Assembly: GCA_016209105.1 (NCBI GenBank)
Contig: JACQWR010000020.1
Coordinates: 62,001 to 126,000, forward strand
Length of the DNA stretch: 64,000 nt
Origin: Deltaproteobacteria bacterium
GTDB taxonomy: Bacteria; Desulfobacterota; Syntrophia; Syntrophales; JACQWR01
Reading direction: 5' to 3'
The notes beneath the pieces are model-generated. The model was not told where the DNA came from and did no database searches. It saw only the letters and a list, made by a program, of their open reading frames with translations. Position numbers and translations under genes: made by a program. Positions within the stretch are counted from its first letter, which is position 1, and each line of letters opens with the position of its first letter. This document shows positions 27,430 through 34,606 of this stretch, in pieces.

Positions 27430-27690
27430 ATGATACGGTTTCTCATTTATGGTATTCTCTTTTACCTGCTTTATAAGGCGGCAAAGAATTTTCTTCGTCC
27501 CCGGAAGGGACGATCCGGCGGCTCGAGAAACGAAGATTCGCCGGTGCGGGGGGAGGATCTTGTGGAAGACCCCTGCTGTCATACCTATATACCCGTCAGT
27601 AATGCCTACAAGTCTTTTTTTGACGGCAGGACGGTTTATTTTTGCAGTCAAAAATGTCTGGATGCATACCGGTCCCAGAGGGGATGTTGA
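27430..27690 (+). CDS. PP0621-like small membrane protein with YHS-like metal site
   Basis: An 86-residue protein. An N-terminal membrane segment (MIRFLIYGILFYLLYKAA) is followed by a basic stretch and a small YHS/TRASH-like metal-binding part: DPCCHTYIPVSNAY, then GRTVYFCSQKCLDAY, with cysteines in CC and C-x3-C spacing. This matches what I know as the PP0621 family. Function unknown. Its stop is immediately followed by a B-module repeat. Confidence 0.7.
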   Translation: MIRFLIYGILFYLLYKAAKNFLRPRKGRSGGSRNEDSPVRGEDLVEDPCCHTYIPVSNAYKSFFDGRTVYFCSQKCLDAYRSQRGC

Positions 27691-27885
27691 CCGGGGGCGC
27701 ACCTGCAAGCCCCGCCTTGTAGACGGAGTTAAGGGGCGCAACGAAAATAAAATTCCTTGCCGGGAGGCCCCGCCCTGTCTGGGGGAGCTCCACCAGGTAT
27801 ATCCTGATAGCCAGCCCGATGTGCGGAGAGCTTCACCTCTGGTGTTTCCATAATTGTTGAATGCGGCAGCGGCGGAATTCAGAGT
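27690..27885 (+). repeat. B-module repeat with decayed flanks
   Basis: Begins at the end of the upstream stop: CCGGGGGCGCACCTGCAAGC, CCCCGCCTTGTAGACGGAG, GGGGCGCAACGAAAATAAAA, TTCCTTGCCGGGAGGCCCCG (module B, with several changes), then worn C/A-like text (GCGGAGAGCTTCACC, TTGAATGCGGCAGCG). It occupies the gap before the transaldolase gene. Confidence 0.65.
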
Positions 27886-27908
27886 AAGAAATAAATTCGG
27901 GGGGTGTT

Positions 27909-28556
27909 ATGAAATTCTTTATTGACACGGCGAACATTGAGGAGATCAGGAAGGGACTTAAACTGGGAATGGTGGACGGTGTGACCACCAACCCGTCCCT
28001 GGTGGCAAAAGAAAAGGCAGGATTTGATGATCTTATCAGGGAGATTTTGGCGGTTGTTGATGGTCCGGTAAGCCTGGAGGTAATCAGCCTGGAAGCAGGC
28101 GGGATGCTGGAGGAAGGGAGAAAACTGGCAAAATTGGGCGAACAGGTCGTCGTCAAGGTGCCCATGACGACGGAGGGGTTGAAGGCCACGAAGATTTTTG
28201 CCGAAGAAGGCATTCGCGTCAACCAGACGCTTGTGTTTTCCCCGTTGCAGGCGCTGATGGCGGCGAAGGCCGGAGCGGCTTACGTAAGCCCTTTTGTGGG
28301 CAGGCTCGATGACATATCCCATGACGGAATGGAGCTTGTAGAGCAGATCATCACGATTTTCGATAATTATGATTTCGATACGGAGATCATTGTAGCAAGC
28401 GTACGGCATCCCCGCCACGTCCTGGATGCAGCCCTTATGGGAGCCGATATCGCGACTATCCCCTTCAAGGTCATTGCCCAGCTGGCGCAGCACCCCCTTA
28501 CCGATAAAGGCATTGAGATGTTTTTAGCCGATTGGAAGAAAGTTATTAATAAGTGA
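27909..28556 (+). CDS. fsa: Fructose-6-phosphate aldolase/transaldolase-like protein
   Basis: Small transaldolase-family enzyme (215 residues, the TalC/FSA size). Seen: [27 protein letters not shown], the Schiff-base Lys in VVVKVPMT (about residue 83-90), [30 protein letters not shown] and [19 protein letters not shown]. It may act as transaldolase in the pentose phosphate pathway or as FSA; sequence alone does not separate these here. pgsA follows 18 bases on. Confidence 0.88.
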   Translation: MKFFIDTANIEEIRKGLKLGMVDGVTTNPSLVAKEKAGFDDLIREILAVVDGPVSLEVISLEAGGMLEEGRKLAKLGEQVVVKVPMTTEGLKATKIFAEEGIRVNQTLVFSPLQALMAAKAGAAYVSPFVGRLDDISHDGMELVEQIITIFDNYDFDTEIIVASVRHPRHVLDAALMGADIATIPFKVIAQLAQHPLTDKGIEMFLADWKKVINK

Positions 28557-28574
28557 TCGTTACGGTGCCGATAC

Positions 28575-29180
28575 ATGTTTGATTTCCTATTTAATTCGAT
28601 GAACAGGCTGACCACCGTCCCGGAAAAAAGGGAAGTGATCAACCTTCCGAACGCCATAACCATGCTCAGGGTCTGCGTGCTGCCCGTGCTCTTCTTCCTG
28701 CTCCTTTCTCCGGGAAGGTTGTGGAGCCTGGTGATTGCCATCCTCTTTATTATGGCGGCGTTGACCGATATCCTCGACGGATATGTGGCCAGAAAATACC
28801 ATATCGTCACCTCCATGGGGAAATTTCTGGATCCGGTGGTAGACAAACTCATTGTGAATACGGCGATGATCCTGATGATCCCTATCGGCCGCATCCCTGC
28901 CTGGATCGTGGCCATTATCGTTATTCGCGATTTTATCGTGGACGGGATCAGGACAATCGCTTCCGACCGGGGGATTGTGATTGATGCCAGTCGCCTGGGA
29001 AAGAAAAAAACCCTCTGTCAGATATTTGCCGTTTCGGCGCTCATAATCCATTATCCCTTCCTCGGTGCCGATGCCCATGTGGTGGGGATGGTCATTCTCT
29101 CCATCGCCCTGTTGCTGACGATCTATTCAGGGATGGATTATTTCCTGAAGTTTTACCGCATGATGCTCGGAAGCAAATAA
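28575..29180 (+). CDS. pgsA: CDP-diacylglycerol-glycerol-3-phosphate 3-phosphatidyltransferase
   Basis: Integral membrane enzyme that makes phosphatidylglycerol phosphate. The 201 residues start with NLPNAITMLRVCVLPVLF and contain the complete CDP-alcohol phosphatidyltransferase signature: DGYVARKY, then GKFLDPVVDK (DG-x2-AR-x8-G-x3-D-x3-D). Several hydrophobic helices are visible. Short upstream gap suggests transcription with the transaldolase gene. Confidence 0.92.
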   Translation: MFDFLFNSMNRLTTVPEKREVINLPNAITMLRVCVLPVLFFLLLSPGRLWSLVIAILFIMAALTDILDGYVARKYHIVTSMGKFLDPVVDKLIVNTAMILMIPIGRIPAWIVAIIVIRDFIVDGIRTIASDRGIVIDASRLGKKKTLCQIFAVSALIIHYPFLGADAHVVGMVILSIALLLTIYSGMDYFLKFYRMMLGSK

Positions 29181-29188
29181 GTTTTTGG

Positions 29189-29216
29189 TTGACAAAAGGA
29201 TATTATTTGCTATATT
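29189..29216 (+). promoter_or_regulatory. tRNA promoter
   Basis: TTGACA (29189-29194), 16-base spacer, TATATT (29211-29216), placed 19 bases before tRNA-Gly. Confidence 0.7.
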
Positions 29217-29235
29217 CCGCCCCAACCTTACATGA

Positions 29236-29310
29236 GCGGGCGTAACTCAGCGGCAGAGTGCCACCTTGCCAAGGTGGACGTCGACGGTTCAAATCCGTTC
29301 GCCCGCTCCA
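29236..29310 (+). tRNA. tRNA-Gly (anticodon GCC)
   Basis: Full cloverleaf: acceptor GCGGGCG pairs with CGCCCGC, anticodon stem CCACC/GGTGG round TT-GCC-AA, TPsiC arm with GGTTCAAATCC, discriminator T and an encoded CCA (29308-29310). 75 bases with CCA. Confidence 0.95.
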
Positions 29311-29320
29311 GAAATGTTCC

Positions 29321-29396
29321 GGCGGCATAGCCAAGTGGCTAAGGCAGCGGTCTGCAAAACCGTTATTCCCCGGTTCAAGTCCGGGTGCCGCCTCCA
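29321..29396 (+). tRNA. tRNA-Cys (anticodon GCA)
   Basis: Acceptor GGCGGCA pairs with TGCCGCC, anticodon loop CT-GCA-AA, TPsiC arm CCCCGGTTCAAGTCCGGG, encoded CCA (29394-29396). It lies 10 bases behind tRNA-Gly and shares its promoter and terminator. Confidence 0.95.
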
Positions 29397-29410
29397 TGAT
29401 ATCCACGTGA

Positions 29411-29449
29411 AAAAAAGGACTCGGCGTTACACGATCGAGTCCTTTTTTA
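29411..29449 (+). terminator. Rho-independent terminator of the tRNA pair
   Basis: AAAAAAGGACTCG and CGAGTCCTTTTTT form a 13-bp stem with a 12-base loop, followed by T-rich sequence. It could work on both strands, ending the tRNA transcript and the minus-strand PqqD-like gene. Confidence 0.9.
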
Positions 29450-29514
29450 TAATCTGCCGGCGCTGAAACGGGCAACCATGTTGTCGTGGGGCCTTGGAGT
29501 GGGGGGGAATGTGT

Positions 29515-29829
29515 TTACACGCAGGCGTCGCTCGATTCTATCAGCATCTCCCTTTTCAATAATTCTTCCACAAGGCAAAGCACATCCTTTTCAATTTCGC
29601 CCGGCACGGCCAGGAATTCCTCCGCCAGTGCTGCCAATCCCTCTTTTAAGGTTTTTTTGCCGTCAAGCGTATCCCAGATTGCCCTCCCCGCGTCATTCAG
29701 GGCAAGATGTTTGTCTTTGTCCGGAATCCCTCCCTTGAGCGGGATAATAATCAACAGCCCTTCGATTTCCTTTTCCAATACGTCACTTGAGTGGACGTAA
29801 ACCTTGTCCATTTGTATCGTCGCCGTCAT
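29515..29829 (-). CDS. PqqD-like peptide-binding protein
   Basis: A 104-residue PqqD-family protein. PqqD proteins bind the leader of a ribosomal peptide and present it to a radical SAM enzyme. Seen: LLIIIPLKGGIPDKDKHLALNDAGRAIWDTLDGKKTLKE (about residues 27-65, given here in part), with LNDAGRAIWDTLDG matching the family's core, and a helical C-terminus ending LLKREML. ATG 29829 is chosen for AAGGAG 8 bases upstream over an earlier ATG at 29874. It lies 3.7 kb from the radical SAM genes. The term HPr-rel-A PqqD may apply; this is from memory. Confidence 0.7.
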   Translation of the reverse strand: MTATIQMDKVYVHSSDVLEKEIEGLLIIIPLKGGIPDKDKHLALNDAGRAIWDTLDGKKTLKEGLAALAEEFLAVPGEIEKDVLCLVEELLKREMLIESSDACV

Positions 29830-30014
29830 ACGAACATTCTCCTTCTCCGGGTATGTGTTCCTGTTGCCTAACATCCGGTTTCTTTCCTATCTTTTCCTCT
29901 TGTATCACGAAAGGTGAATTTCTGTCGAGCACTCATTGAACATCATGGCGTCACCATGCATGATGAGGGGAGATGAACGCGCTCGGGCGTTTCTGGGGGG
30001 AGGTATAATAACAC

Positions 30015-30042
30015 TTGAATATTATTTTTTAATGGGTAAAAT
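30015..30042 (+). promoter_or_regulatory. Probable promoter of phosphatase-ATPase unit
   Basis: TTGAAT (30015-30020), 16 bases, TAAAAT (30037-30042), about 40 bases before the phosphatase start. The -35 region and start of the spacer (TTGAATAT.ATTT) closely match the promoter before the peptide gene at 34075-34103. Confidence 0.5.
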
Positions 30043-30080
30043 GCGAGTGAAAATCATTGTTTTGCTACGGGTTGTCATTT

Positions 30081-30539
30081 GTGAAGATTCTCTTCGTTTG
30101 CAACGCGAATATTGTGCGCAGCTTCATGGCCGAGCGCGTGCTGAAACGTCTGTTGACGAGTCGCGGTATTCATGACGTTGACGTCTCGTCGGCCGGCCTT
30201 CTGGATATGCACGGAGCGGCAGCTGATGCAACCGCACGGCAGGTCCTGCAGGAACACGGTATCAATGACGAGAGGCACCAGTCCCGGTTGTTGACGGAAG
30301 CGATGATCGAGGAGGCGGACCTCATCGTGACGATGGAAAAGAAACAACTGCAAAACATCCGAGATCAATATCCTCACGCCATGAACAAATTACGGCTCTT
30401 GAAATCCTATCTGTCAAATCCGGGTTACGGCGAAACGGAGGGAGACGTCAAGGATCCCTACGGACGCTCTATCTTTCATTACCGGCTGTGCTATGCGGAA
30501 ATCTCTCTGGCTATGGAGGAATTGATCAAATGTATTTAG
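30081..30539 (+). CDS. Low-molecular-weight protein tyrosine phosphatase
   Basis: A 152-residue LMW-PTP. In exopolysaccharide loci such phosphatases dephosphorylate the BY-kinase. The signature C-x5-R is seen as VCNANIVRS (Cys7, Arg13), less usual than the common CxGNxCRS but with the key residues kept; the general-acid Asp is in VKDPYGRS near the C-terminus. Start GTG 30081 gives MKILFVC, the normal family start; the ribosome binding site is weak. It overlaps the next gene by 10 bases. The kinase candidate lies 10 kb downstream. Confidence 0.85.
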   Translation: MKILFVCNANIVRSFMAERVLKRLLTSRGIHDVDVSSAGLLDMHGAAADATARQVLQEHGINDERHQSRLLTEAMIEEADLIVTMEKKQLQNIRDQYPHAMNKLRLLKSYLSNPGYGETEGDVKDPYGRSIFHYRLCYAEISLAMEELIKCI

Positions 30540-31324
30540 AGTACTGGGGCCTGCAAAAGTTCCCATTCGAAAATGCGCCTGATCCGGAATTTATGTACTA
30601 TTCGTCAGAACATGAAGAGGCCCTCATCCGGCTGATCTATGCGGTAAAGCGCAACAAGGGGGCCGTCCTGCTGAGCGGAGAAATCGGGTGCGGCAAAACG
30701 ATGTTGAGCCGGGTATTCATCCAACAGTTGCCCGAAGCTGAGTTCGACATCGGCCTGATGACGAACCCGTCTCTGGAACCGATTGATTTTCTGAAGGAGG
30801 CCATCTACCAGATCGGTCTCACTTCCCCGTCAAATACCAAGCCTGATTTACTGAAGGTATTAAATGACCGGATGCTCGAGAACACGAAGAACAACCGGTC
30901 CATGCTCCTGGTCGTTGATGAGGCGCAATTGATACCCAAAGATACCTTCGAAGAGATTCGTCTGCTCCTGAACTTTCAACTCAACGACCGCTATCTGCTG
31001 AACCTGGTCCTCCTCGGACAGCCGGAATTGCGGGAGATAATCAGGGAATATAAACAGCTCGATCAGCGCATCGCCATCCGCTACCATTTGAATCCGTTGA
31101 ATCTGGACGATACGGGGAAATACGTCGTCTTCCGTTTGGAAAAGGCGGGGCGGAGCGAAAACATGTTTACCGCCGCCGCGATGGAGGAAATATATGGCTA
31201 TTCCCAGGGCGTTCCGCGCAAGATCAACAACATCTGCGACCTTGCCCTGCTGATTGGATTCAGCGCGAAGACTGATAAGATAGATCGCGATATCATCAAG
31301 AAGGTGCTCAAGGATTCATTATAG
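30530..31324 (+). CDS. ExeA-type AAA ATPase
   Basis: A 264-residue AAA ATPase of the ExeA/exosortase-locus ATPase type. Seen: YWGLQKFPFENAPDPEFMYYS at the start, a family hallmark, Walker A GEIGCGKT (50-57), Walker B LLVVDEAQ (about 126-133), and the arginine-containing GQPELREIIREYKQLDQRIAIRYHL segment. ATG 30530 is chosen (GGAGGA upstream, overlaps the phosphatase gene end). No peptidoglycan-binding domain is present. Relatives are frequent in exopolysaccharide and PEP-CTERM clusters; no exosortase is seen in this window. Confidence 0.8.
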   Translation: MYLEYWGLQKFPFENAPDPEFMYYSSEHEEALIRLIYAVKRNKGAVLLSGEIGCGKTMLSRVFIQQLPEAEFDIGLMTNPSLEPIDFLKEAIYQIGLTSPSNTKPDLLKVLNDRMLENTKNNRSMLLVVDEAQLIPKDTFEEIRLLLNFQLNDRYLLNLVLLGQPELREIIREYKQLDQRIAIRYHLNPLNLDDTGKYVVFRLEKAGRSENMFTAAAMEEIYGYSQGVPRKINNICDLALLIGFSAKTDKIDRDIIKKVLKDSL

Positions 31325-31396
31325 GCGGCATACCCCTCCGGTCCGCCGTCCGCGATACTGCCGAACGCGATGCGACGCCGGACTCCGATGACCGGA

Positions 31397-32509
31397 TCAG
31401 GAACGTTTCGCCTGTCGCAGCCGGGTTTCCGGAAAGAGCCCCCGATTGTTTGCCTCTTCACAATACCAGTACGGCGCCAAGAGATCCCCGTGGCGATAAT
31501 AGTTCTGCGCAACGCAACTGCCCATACAGATATGTTTCATGACGCACTCCGCGCAGATGCCCTGCAGCTGTTTGGGCACCCCCGCACGGATCCGCTTGAG
31601 CGTCGGTGAATTCAGCCACACCTCTTTCAGGGGATCCCGTGAGGCGTGGCCGAAGATCATCTCCGGAACGGTGGCGCCGATCCCGCAGAGGGCATAGGAA
31701 CCGTCCGCCAGAACACCCAGGATGCCCAGGATACCGCAGGAGTGGCAGCCGTCGCCCGCCGCGCCAAACATTTTCCCCAGGCGACGGAAGGAGGGCGGTT
31801 GGTGGTAATAGAGGGGCAGTGTCGCTGATGCCGACAATTCCGTATCCACCCACGTCCCCAGCGAGATCAATTCCTCGATATCAATCGTTTCCCCCGATGC
31901 ATGCATCCGCTTGCCCCGGGCCGTCGGCTGCAGGATATTAAATTTGACGGAACCCGCTCCCAGGGATTCGGCAAGCCGGACAACCGCCTGTATCTGATCC
32001 TTGTTGCGCTGCATCAACGTCATGATGATCTGGGGCTTCAATCCGGTCGCGACCAGATTCTTGATGCCGGCAACAGCCGCTGCGAAACACCCCTCCTTGC
32101 CTCTGATCCAGTCGTGGATCTCCGCGTTGGCCGCGTCCAGACTCACGGCGGTGAATGCGCGTTCACAGGCGGCGATCCTCTCCGCAAGATTTGGTGTGCA
32201 GAGCGTTCCGTTGGTTTCCATGGTAAGTCGGAGACGCTTCTGCCGAATGATATCGAGCAATTCATTGATCTGAGGGTGGAGCAGCGGTTCGCCGCCGGTC
32301 AGCTTGAGCCCGTTCATCCCGAGAGATTCCGCCTGGTCGAGAATCGAGATAAACAACGCACGATCAATGGCCGATATCGCTTTTTCTTCCGTACTATAAC
32401 GGGGTTCAATCCAGCAGTGACGGCAGGCAAGATTGCACGTATCGGTGAGGTAAAAATAGAGCTCGTTCAGGGAATACGGGACGGTTTCGTCCGACGGGTC
32501 GTTTGTCAT
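31397..32509 (-). CDS. Radical SAM/SPASM domain protein (second of pair)
   Basis: A 370-residue radical SAM enzyme with a C-terminal SPASM domain. [4Fe-4S] motif DTCNLACRHCW (Cys25, 29, 32); LKLTGGEPLLHPQ follows. SPASM cysteines: CHSCGILGILGVLADGSYALC, then ICAECVMKHICMGSC. The shape is that of peptide-modifying enzymes such as PqqE and sactisynthases. ATG 32509 is chosen for AGGA 8 bases upstream; the frame is open well upstream inside the neighbouring gene. It starts 4 bases after the first radical SAM stop. Substrate inferred to be the Cys-repeat peptide encoded divergently. Annotated elsewhere as GeoRSP-type, if my memory serves. Confidence 0.85.
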   Translation of the reverse strand: MTNDPSDETVPYSLNELYFYLTDTCNLACRHCWIEPRYSTEEKAISAIDRALFISILDQAESLGMNGLKLTGGEPLLHPQINELLDIIRQKRLRLTMETNGTLCTPNLAERIAACERAFTAVSLDAANAEIHDWIRGKEGCFAAAVAGIKNLVATGLKPQIIMTLMQRNKDQIQAVVRLAESLGAGSVKFNILQPTARGKRMHASGETIDIEELISLGTWVDTELSASATLPLYYHQPPSFRRLGKMFGAAGDGCHSCGILGILGVLADGSYALCGIGATVPEMIFGHASRDPLKEVWLNSPTLKRIRAGVPKQLQGICAECVMKHICMGSCVAQNYYRHGDLLAPYWYCEEANNRGLFPETRLRQAKRS

Positions 32510-32513
32510 GAGG

Positions 32514-33635
32514 TTATCCTGATTGGTGATTGGTGGATCGTTCCCGCAGAGATCCCCCCTGCTCCTGGAACAACCGGAGGCAGGCGTCGGGACTCGGGTG
32601 GTTGACCTCCCCGGTGATCGTATAGGCCGTGGCCGGGCAATTACCCGTGCAGTAAGCCGTATAGACACAGTCCCGGCAAAAGGCAAAGGAGGAGAGAGGA
32701 ATCAGCGAGCGTTCCCGGAGCTTCCGCAACTCAGGATGGTTTTGCCACACATCAGCGAGATCGTCATGGTTGATCCTTCCCAAGACAATATGACCCAACT
32801 GAAGACAGGGGGTAATGGCGCCGTCCGCCCGGACGGCAATCGTCTGCCGGGGGCCGTTGCAGCCCGCAAGAAAGCCCCGCCCTTCCATCTGCCGTCCCTC
32901 CCGGCAGGCCTCTTTCATTTCGAGCCAGGCGCGCCCGTCCGCAAGGGGGCCTGCCGTCGCGTTGATCCTGCCCCCGTATCTGTCGGTCAGGAGCATCAGG
33001 GTCTCCATGGCTAGGGAGCGCTCGGCGACGGTGAGCTGGGTCTGGGCGGCGTTCTTGCGGCACAGGCCCATTGGGGAGGCCGAATTGGTGGAAAAGGAGG
33101 GCAGACCGATCTCTTCCAGGAGGAGTTTGGCGACGGCTTCGAGTTCGTGGACGTTTTTCCGGTGGATGGTGACGCGAACAGTGACGGGCACGTTGCATTG
33201 CTGCAGGGTCTTGATCCCCTGAATCGCCTTTGTGAAATTGCCCTTCCCCCGGAAGGCGTCATGGGTGATGTCAATCGCGCCGTCAATGGAAACCTGAACG
33301 CGGTTGCAGCGATGGGTGGACGCCAGAAATGAGGCCATGTCGGGATCAACGAGCGTGCCGTTGCTGAGAATCGAAAAACGCATCCGGTTCGCGACAATCC
33401 CCCGGATGATCTCCCTGAGGTCGGGGCGATAGAAGGGTTCGCCTCCGGAGAGCGTGACATTCATAACGGCCAAGCGCTGCAGTTCTGAAAAAAACCGGAG
33501 CCACGCATCGAGCGGCAGATCCCTGTCCACATCGCCGGGTCCCGAGAAATGGCTGCAATAGGCGCACCGGAGGTTGCAGGAAGTCGTAATTTCCATATCA
33601 ACGGAACGGGGCGACTTCATCACGTCTGAACCCAT
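32514..33635 (-). CDS. Radical SAM/SPASM domain protein (first of pair)
   Basis: A 373-residue radical SAM enzyme. Motif TSCNLRCAYCSHF (Cys20, 24, 27), NVTLSGGEPFYRPDLREI, ILSNGTL and QVSIDGAID follow. The C-terminal part carries SPASM-type cysteines (GCNGPRQTIAVRADGAITPC, then FCRDCVYTAYCTGNC). It is clearly related to, but not a close copy of, the second enzyme. It starts with ATG 33635 after GAGG and is preceded by a PqqD-like gene 20 bases upstream, so the three form one unit: PqqD-like, enzyme 1, enzyme 2. Confidence 0.85.
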   Translation of the reverse strand: MGSDVMKSPRSVDMEITTSCNLRCAYCSHFSGPGDVDRDLPLDAWLRFFSELQRLAVMNVTLSGGEPFYRPDLREIIRGIVANRMRFSILSNGTLVDPDMASFLASTHRCNRVQVSIDGAIDITHDAFRGKGNFTKAIQGIKTLQQCNVPVTVRVTIHRKNVHELEAVAKLLLEEIGLPSFSTNSASPMGLCRKNAAQTQLTVAERSLAMETLMLLTDRYGGRINATAGPLADGRAWLEMKEACREGRQMEGRGFLAGCNGPRQTIAVRADGAITPCLQLGHIVLGRINHDDLADVWQNHPELRKLRERSLIPLSSFAFCRDCVYTAYCTGNCPATAYTITGEVNHPSPDACLRLFQEQGGSLRERSTNHQSG

Positions 33636-33655
33636 GTCATCCTCGATGTTCTTCG

Positions 33656-33931
33656 TTAACGGACCAGTCCAAATTGGACCGCATTCCGGACGAACGCCTG
33701 AACGTGGCCGGTCACATCGGAGGGGACATCCACGGCTGCTTCCCGGATTTTGCCCACAATGTCATCGAGGGTGTGATGACCATCAAGCTGTTTCCAGATT
33801 AGAACGCCAATCGGGTTGAGACCAAAGGTGTTGCCGGTATCCGGATCAAAGAGAATCGCCCAGTCGTCAAATTCTTCCCGGAGGACGATCAGGGGATTCG
33901 CGATGACGTTTTTCCCTTCCGTTTCATTCAT
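33656..33931 (-). CDS. PqqD-like protein of the radical SAM unit
   Basis: A 91-residue PqqD-family protein, first gene of the minus-strand unit. Seen: NPLIVLREEFDDWAILFDPD, TGNTFGLNPIGVLIWKQLDG (the diagnostic LN-x-x-G-x-x-IW core), HHTLDDIVGKI and a last helix VQAFVRNAVQFGLV. Family role: bind the leader of the precursor peptide and feed it to the radical SAM enzymes. Its place next to two SPASM enzymes matches the GeoRSP arrangement as I recall it. Confidence 0.85.
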   Translation of the reverse strand: MNETEGKNVIANPLIVLREEFDDWAILFDPDTGNTFGLNPIGVLIWKQLDGHHTLDDIVGKIREAAVDVPSDVTGHVQAFVRNAVQFGLVR

Positions 33932-34074
33932 GATGCGCTTCGGTGTTCGTCTCGTTTTTTAAGATAAAAACTTAATTAAATTTGATCCTTTGCCGATATA
34001 TCTATAGGGTATTTTCAAGAAAAGCAAGACGATTTTTACCGTCTCCGTCCTGTCCGGTTCAGGGCAGTATTTAG

Positions 34075-34103
34075 TTGAATATCATTTACCTATGGTATAA
34101 AAT
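34075..34103 (+). promoter_or_regulatory. Probable promoter of the peptide operon
   Basis: TTGAAT (34075-34080), 17 bases, TAAAAT (34098-34103); an alternative -10 TATAAA lies at 34096. It precedes the 34171 gene by about 70 bases. The gap 33932-34170 is AT-rich and divergent; no second clear promoter was found for the minus strand. Confidence 0.5.
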
Positions 34104-34170
34104 ACTATAACAATAGTGGTTGTCTGTGCGACGTCGTTTATGCCGCTGGATACAGCGGAGGGAGGTTTGT

Positions 34171-34572
34171 ATGATCAAGTCGAAAAGAAATTTTATGGCC
34201 GCGCTGTTTGGAACAGCTGTCATGGCGCCGACATTCAAGTTTTCGACGCCTGCTCATGTTTACGACCATCTGAAGTGTTGCTGGACCTGGTATGAAACCA
34301 AGGAAATTCTGAATGCGATGCCTGTCAGAATAAACGGAATTACAGCGAGAGAGGGGATTTCCTTTACCGTTCTTTCCGATTCCCGCCGCCGGGATCTTAT
34401 CCGCTTGAATCCGGTGGCGGCGCGGCTCTGGGACCTGTGCGACGGCAGGAACAGCGTCGACGCGATGGTGCGAACGATGATGGGGGATTACGACGTATCG
34501 CCCGGCGCCTGCTTTAATGATGTTCTCCTCGCGCTCACGGAGTTCAAGCGAAAAGGCCTGATCTCCTGCTGA
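34171..34572 (+). CDS. PqqD-domain protein with hydrophobic N-terminus
   Basis: A 133-residue protein placed directly before the Cys-repeat peptide. The N-terminus is basic then hydrophobic (MIKSKRNFMAALFGTAVMAP), which could be a weak membrane or export signal. From about residue 55 it becomes PqqD-like: GISFTVLSDSRRRDLIRLN, LNPVAARLWDLCDGRNSVDA, then LLALTEFKRKGLISC. ATG 34171 is chosen for the strong GGAGGGAGG 6 bases upstream. The four cysteines (CC at about 36-37, one in the core, one C-terminal) are unusual for PqqD. It probably works with the peptide gene 34 bases downstream. Confidence 0.7.
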   Translation: MIKSKRNFMAALFGTAVMAPTFKFSTPAHVYDHLKCCWTWYETKEILNAMPVRINGITAREGISFTVLSDSRRRDLIRLNPVAARLWDLCDGRNSVDAMVRTMMGDYDVSPGACFNDVLLALTEFKRKGLISC

Positions 34573-34606
34573 GTTAATGGAAACAGATGGATAAGGGGGA
34601 AAGCCG

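Noticed and set aside
29936-30175. 79-codon plus-strand frame upstream of the phosphatase
   Set aside because: Overlaps the phosphatase gene in another frame and covers its promoter; the phosphatase frame has the C-x5-R motif.
31901-32605. 234-codon plus-strand frame opposite the radical SAM genes
   Set aside because: Antisense to two enzymes with clear motifs; no motif of its own.
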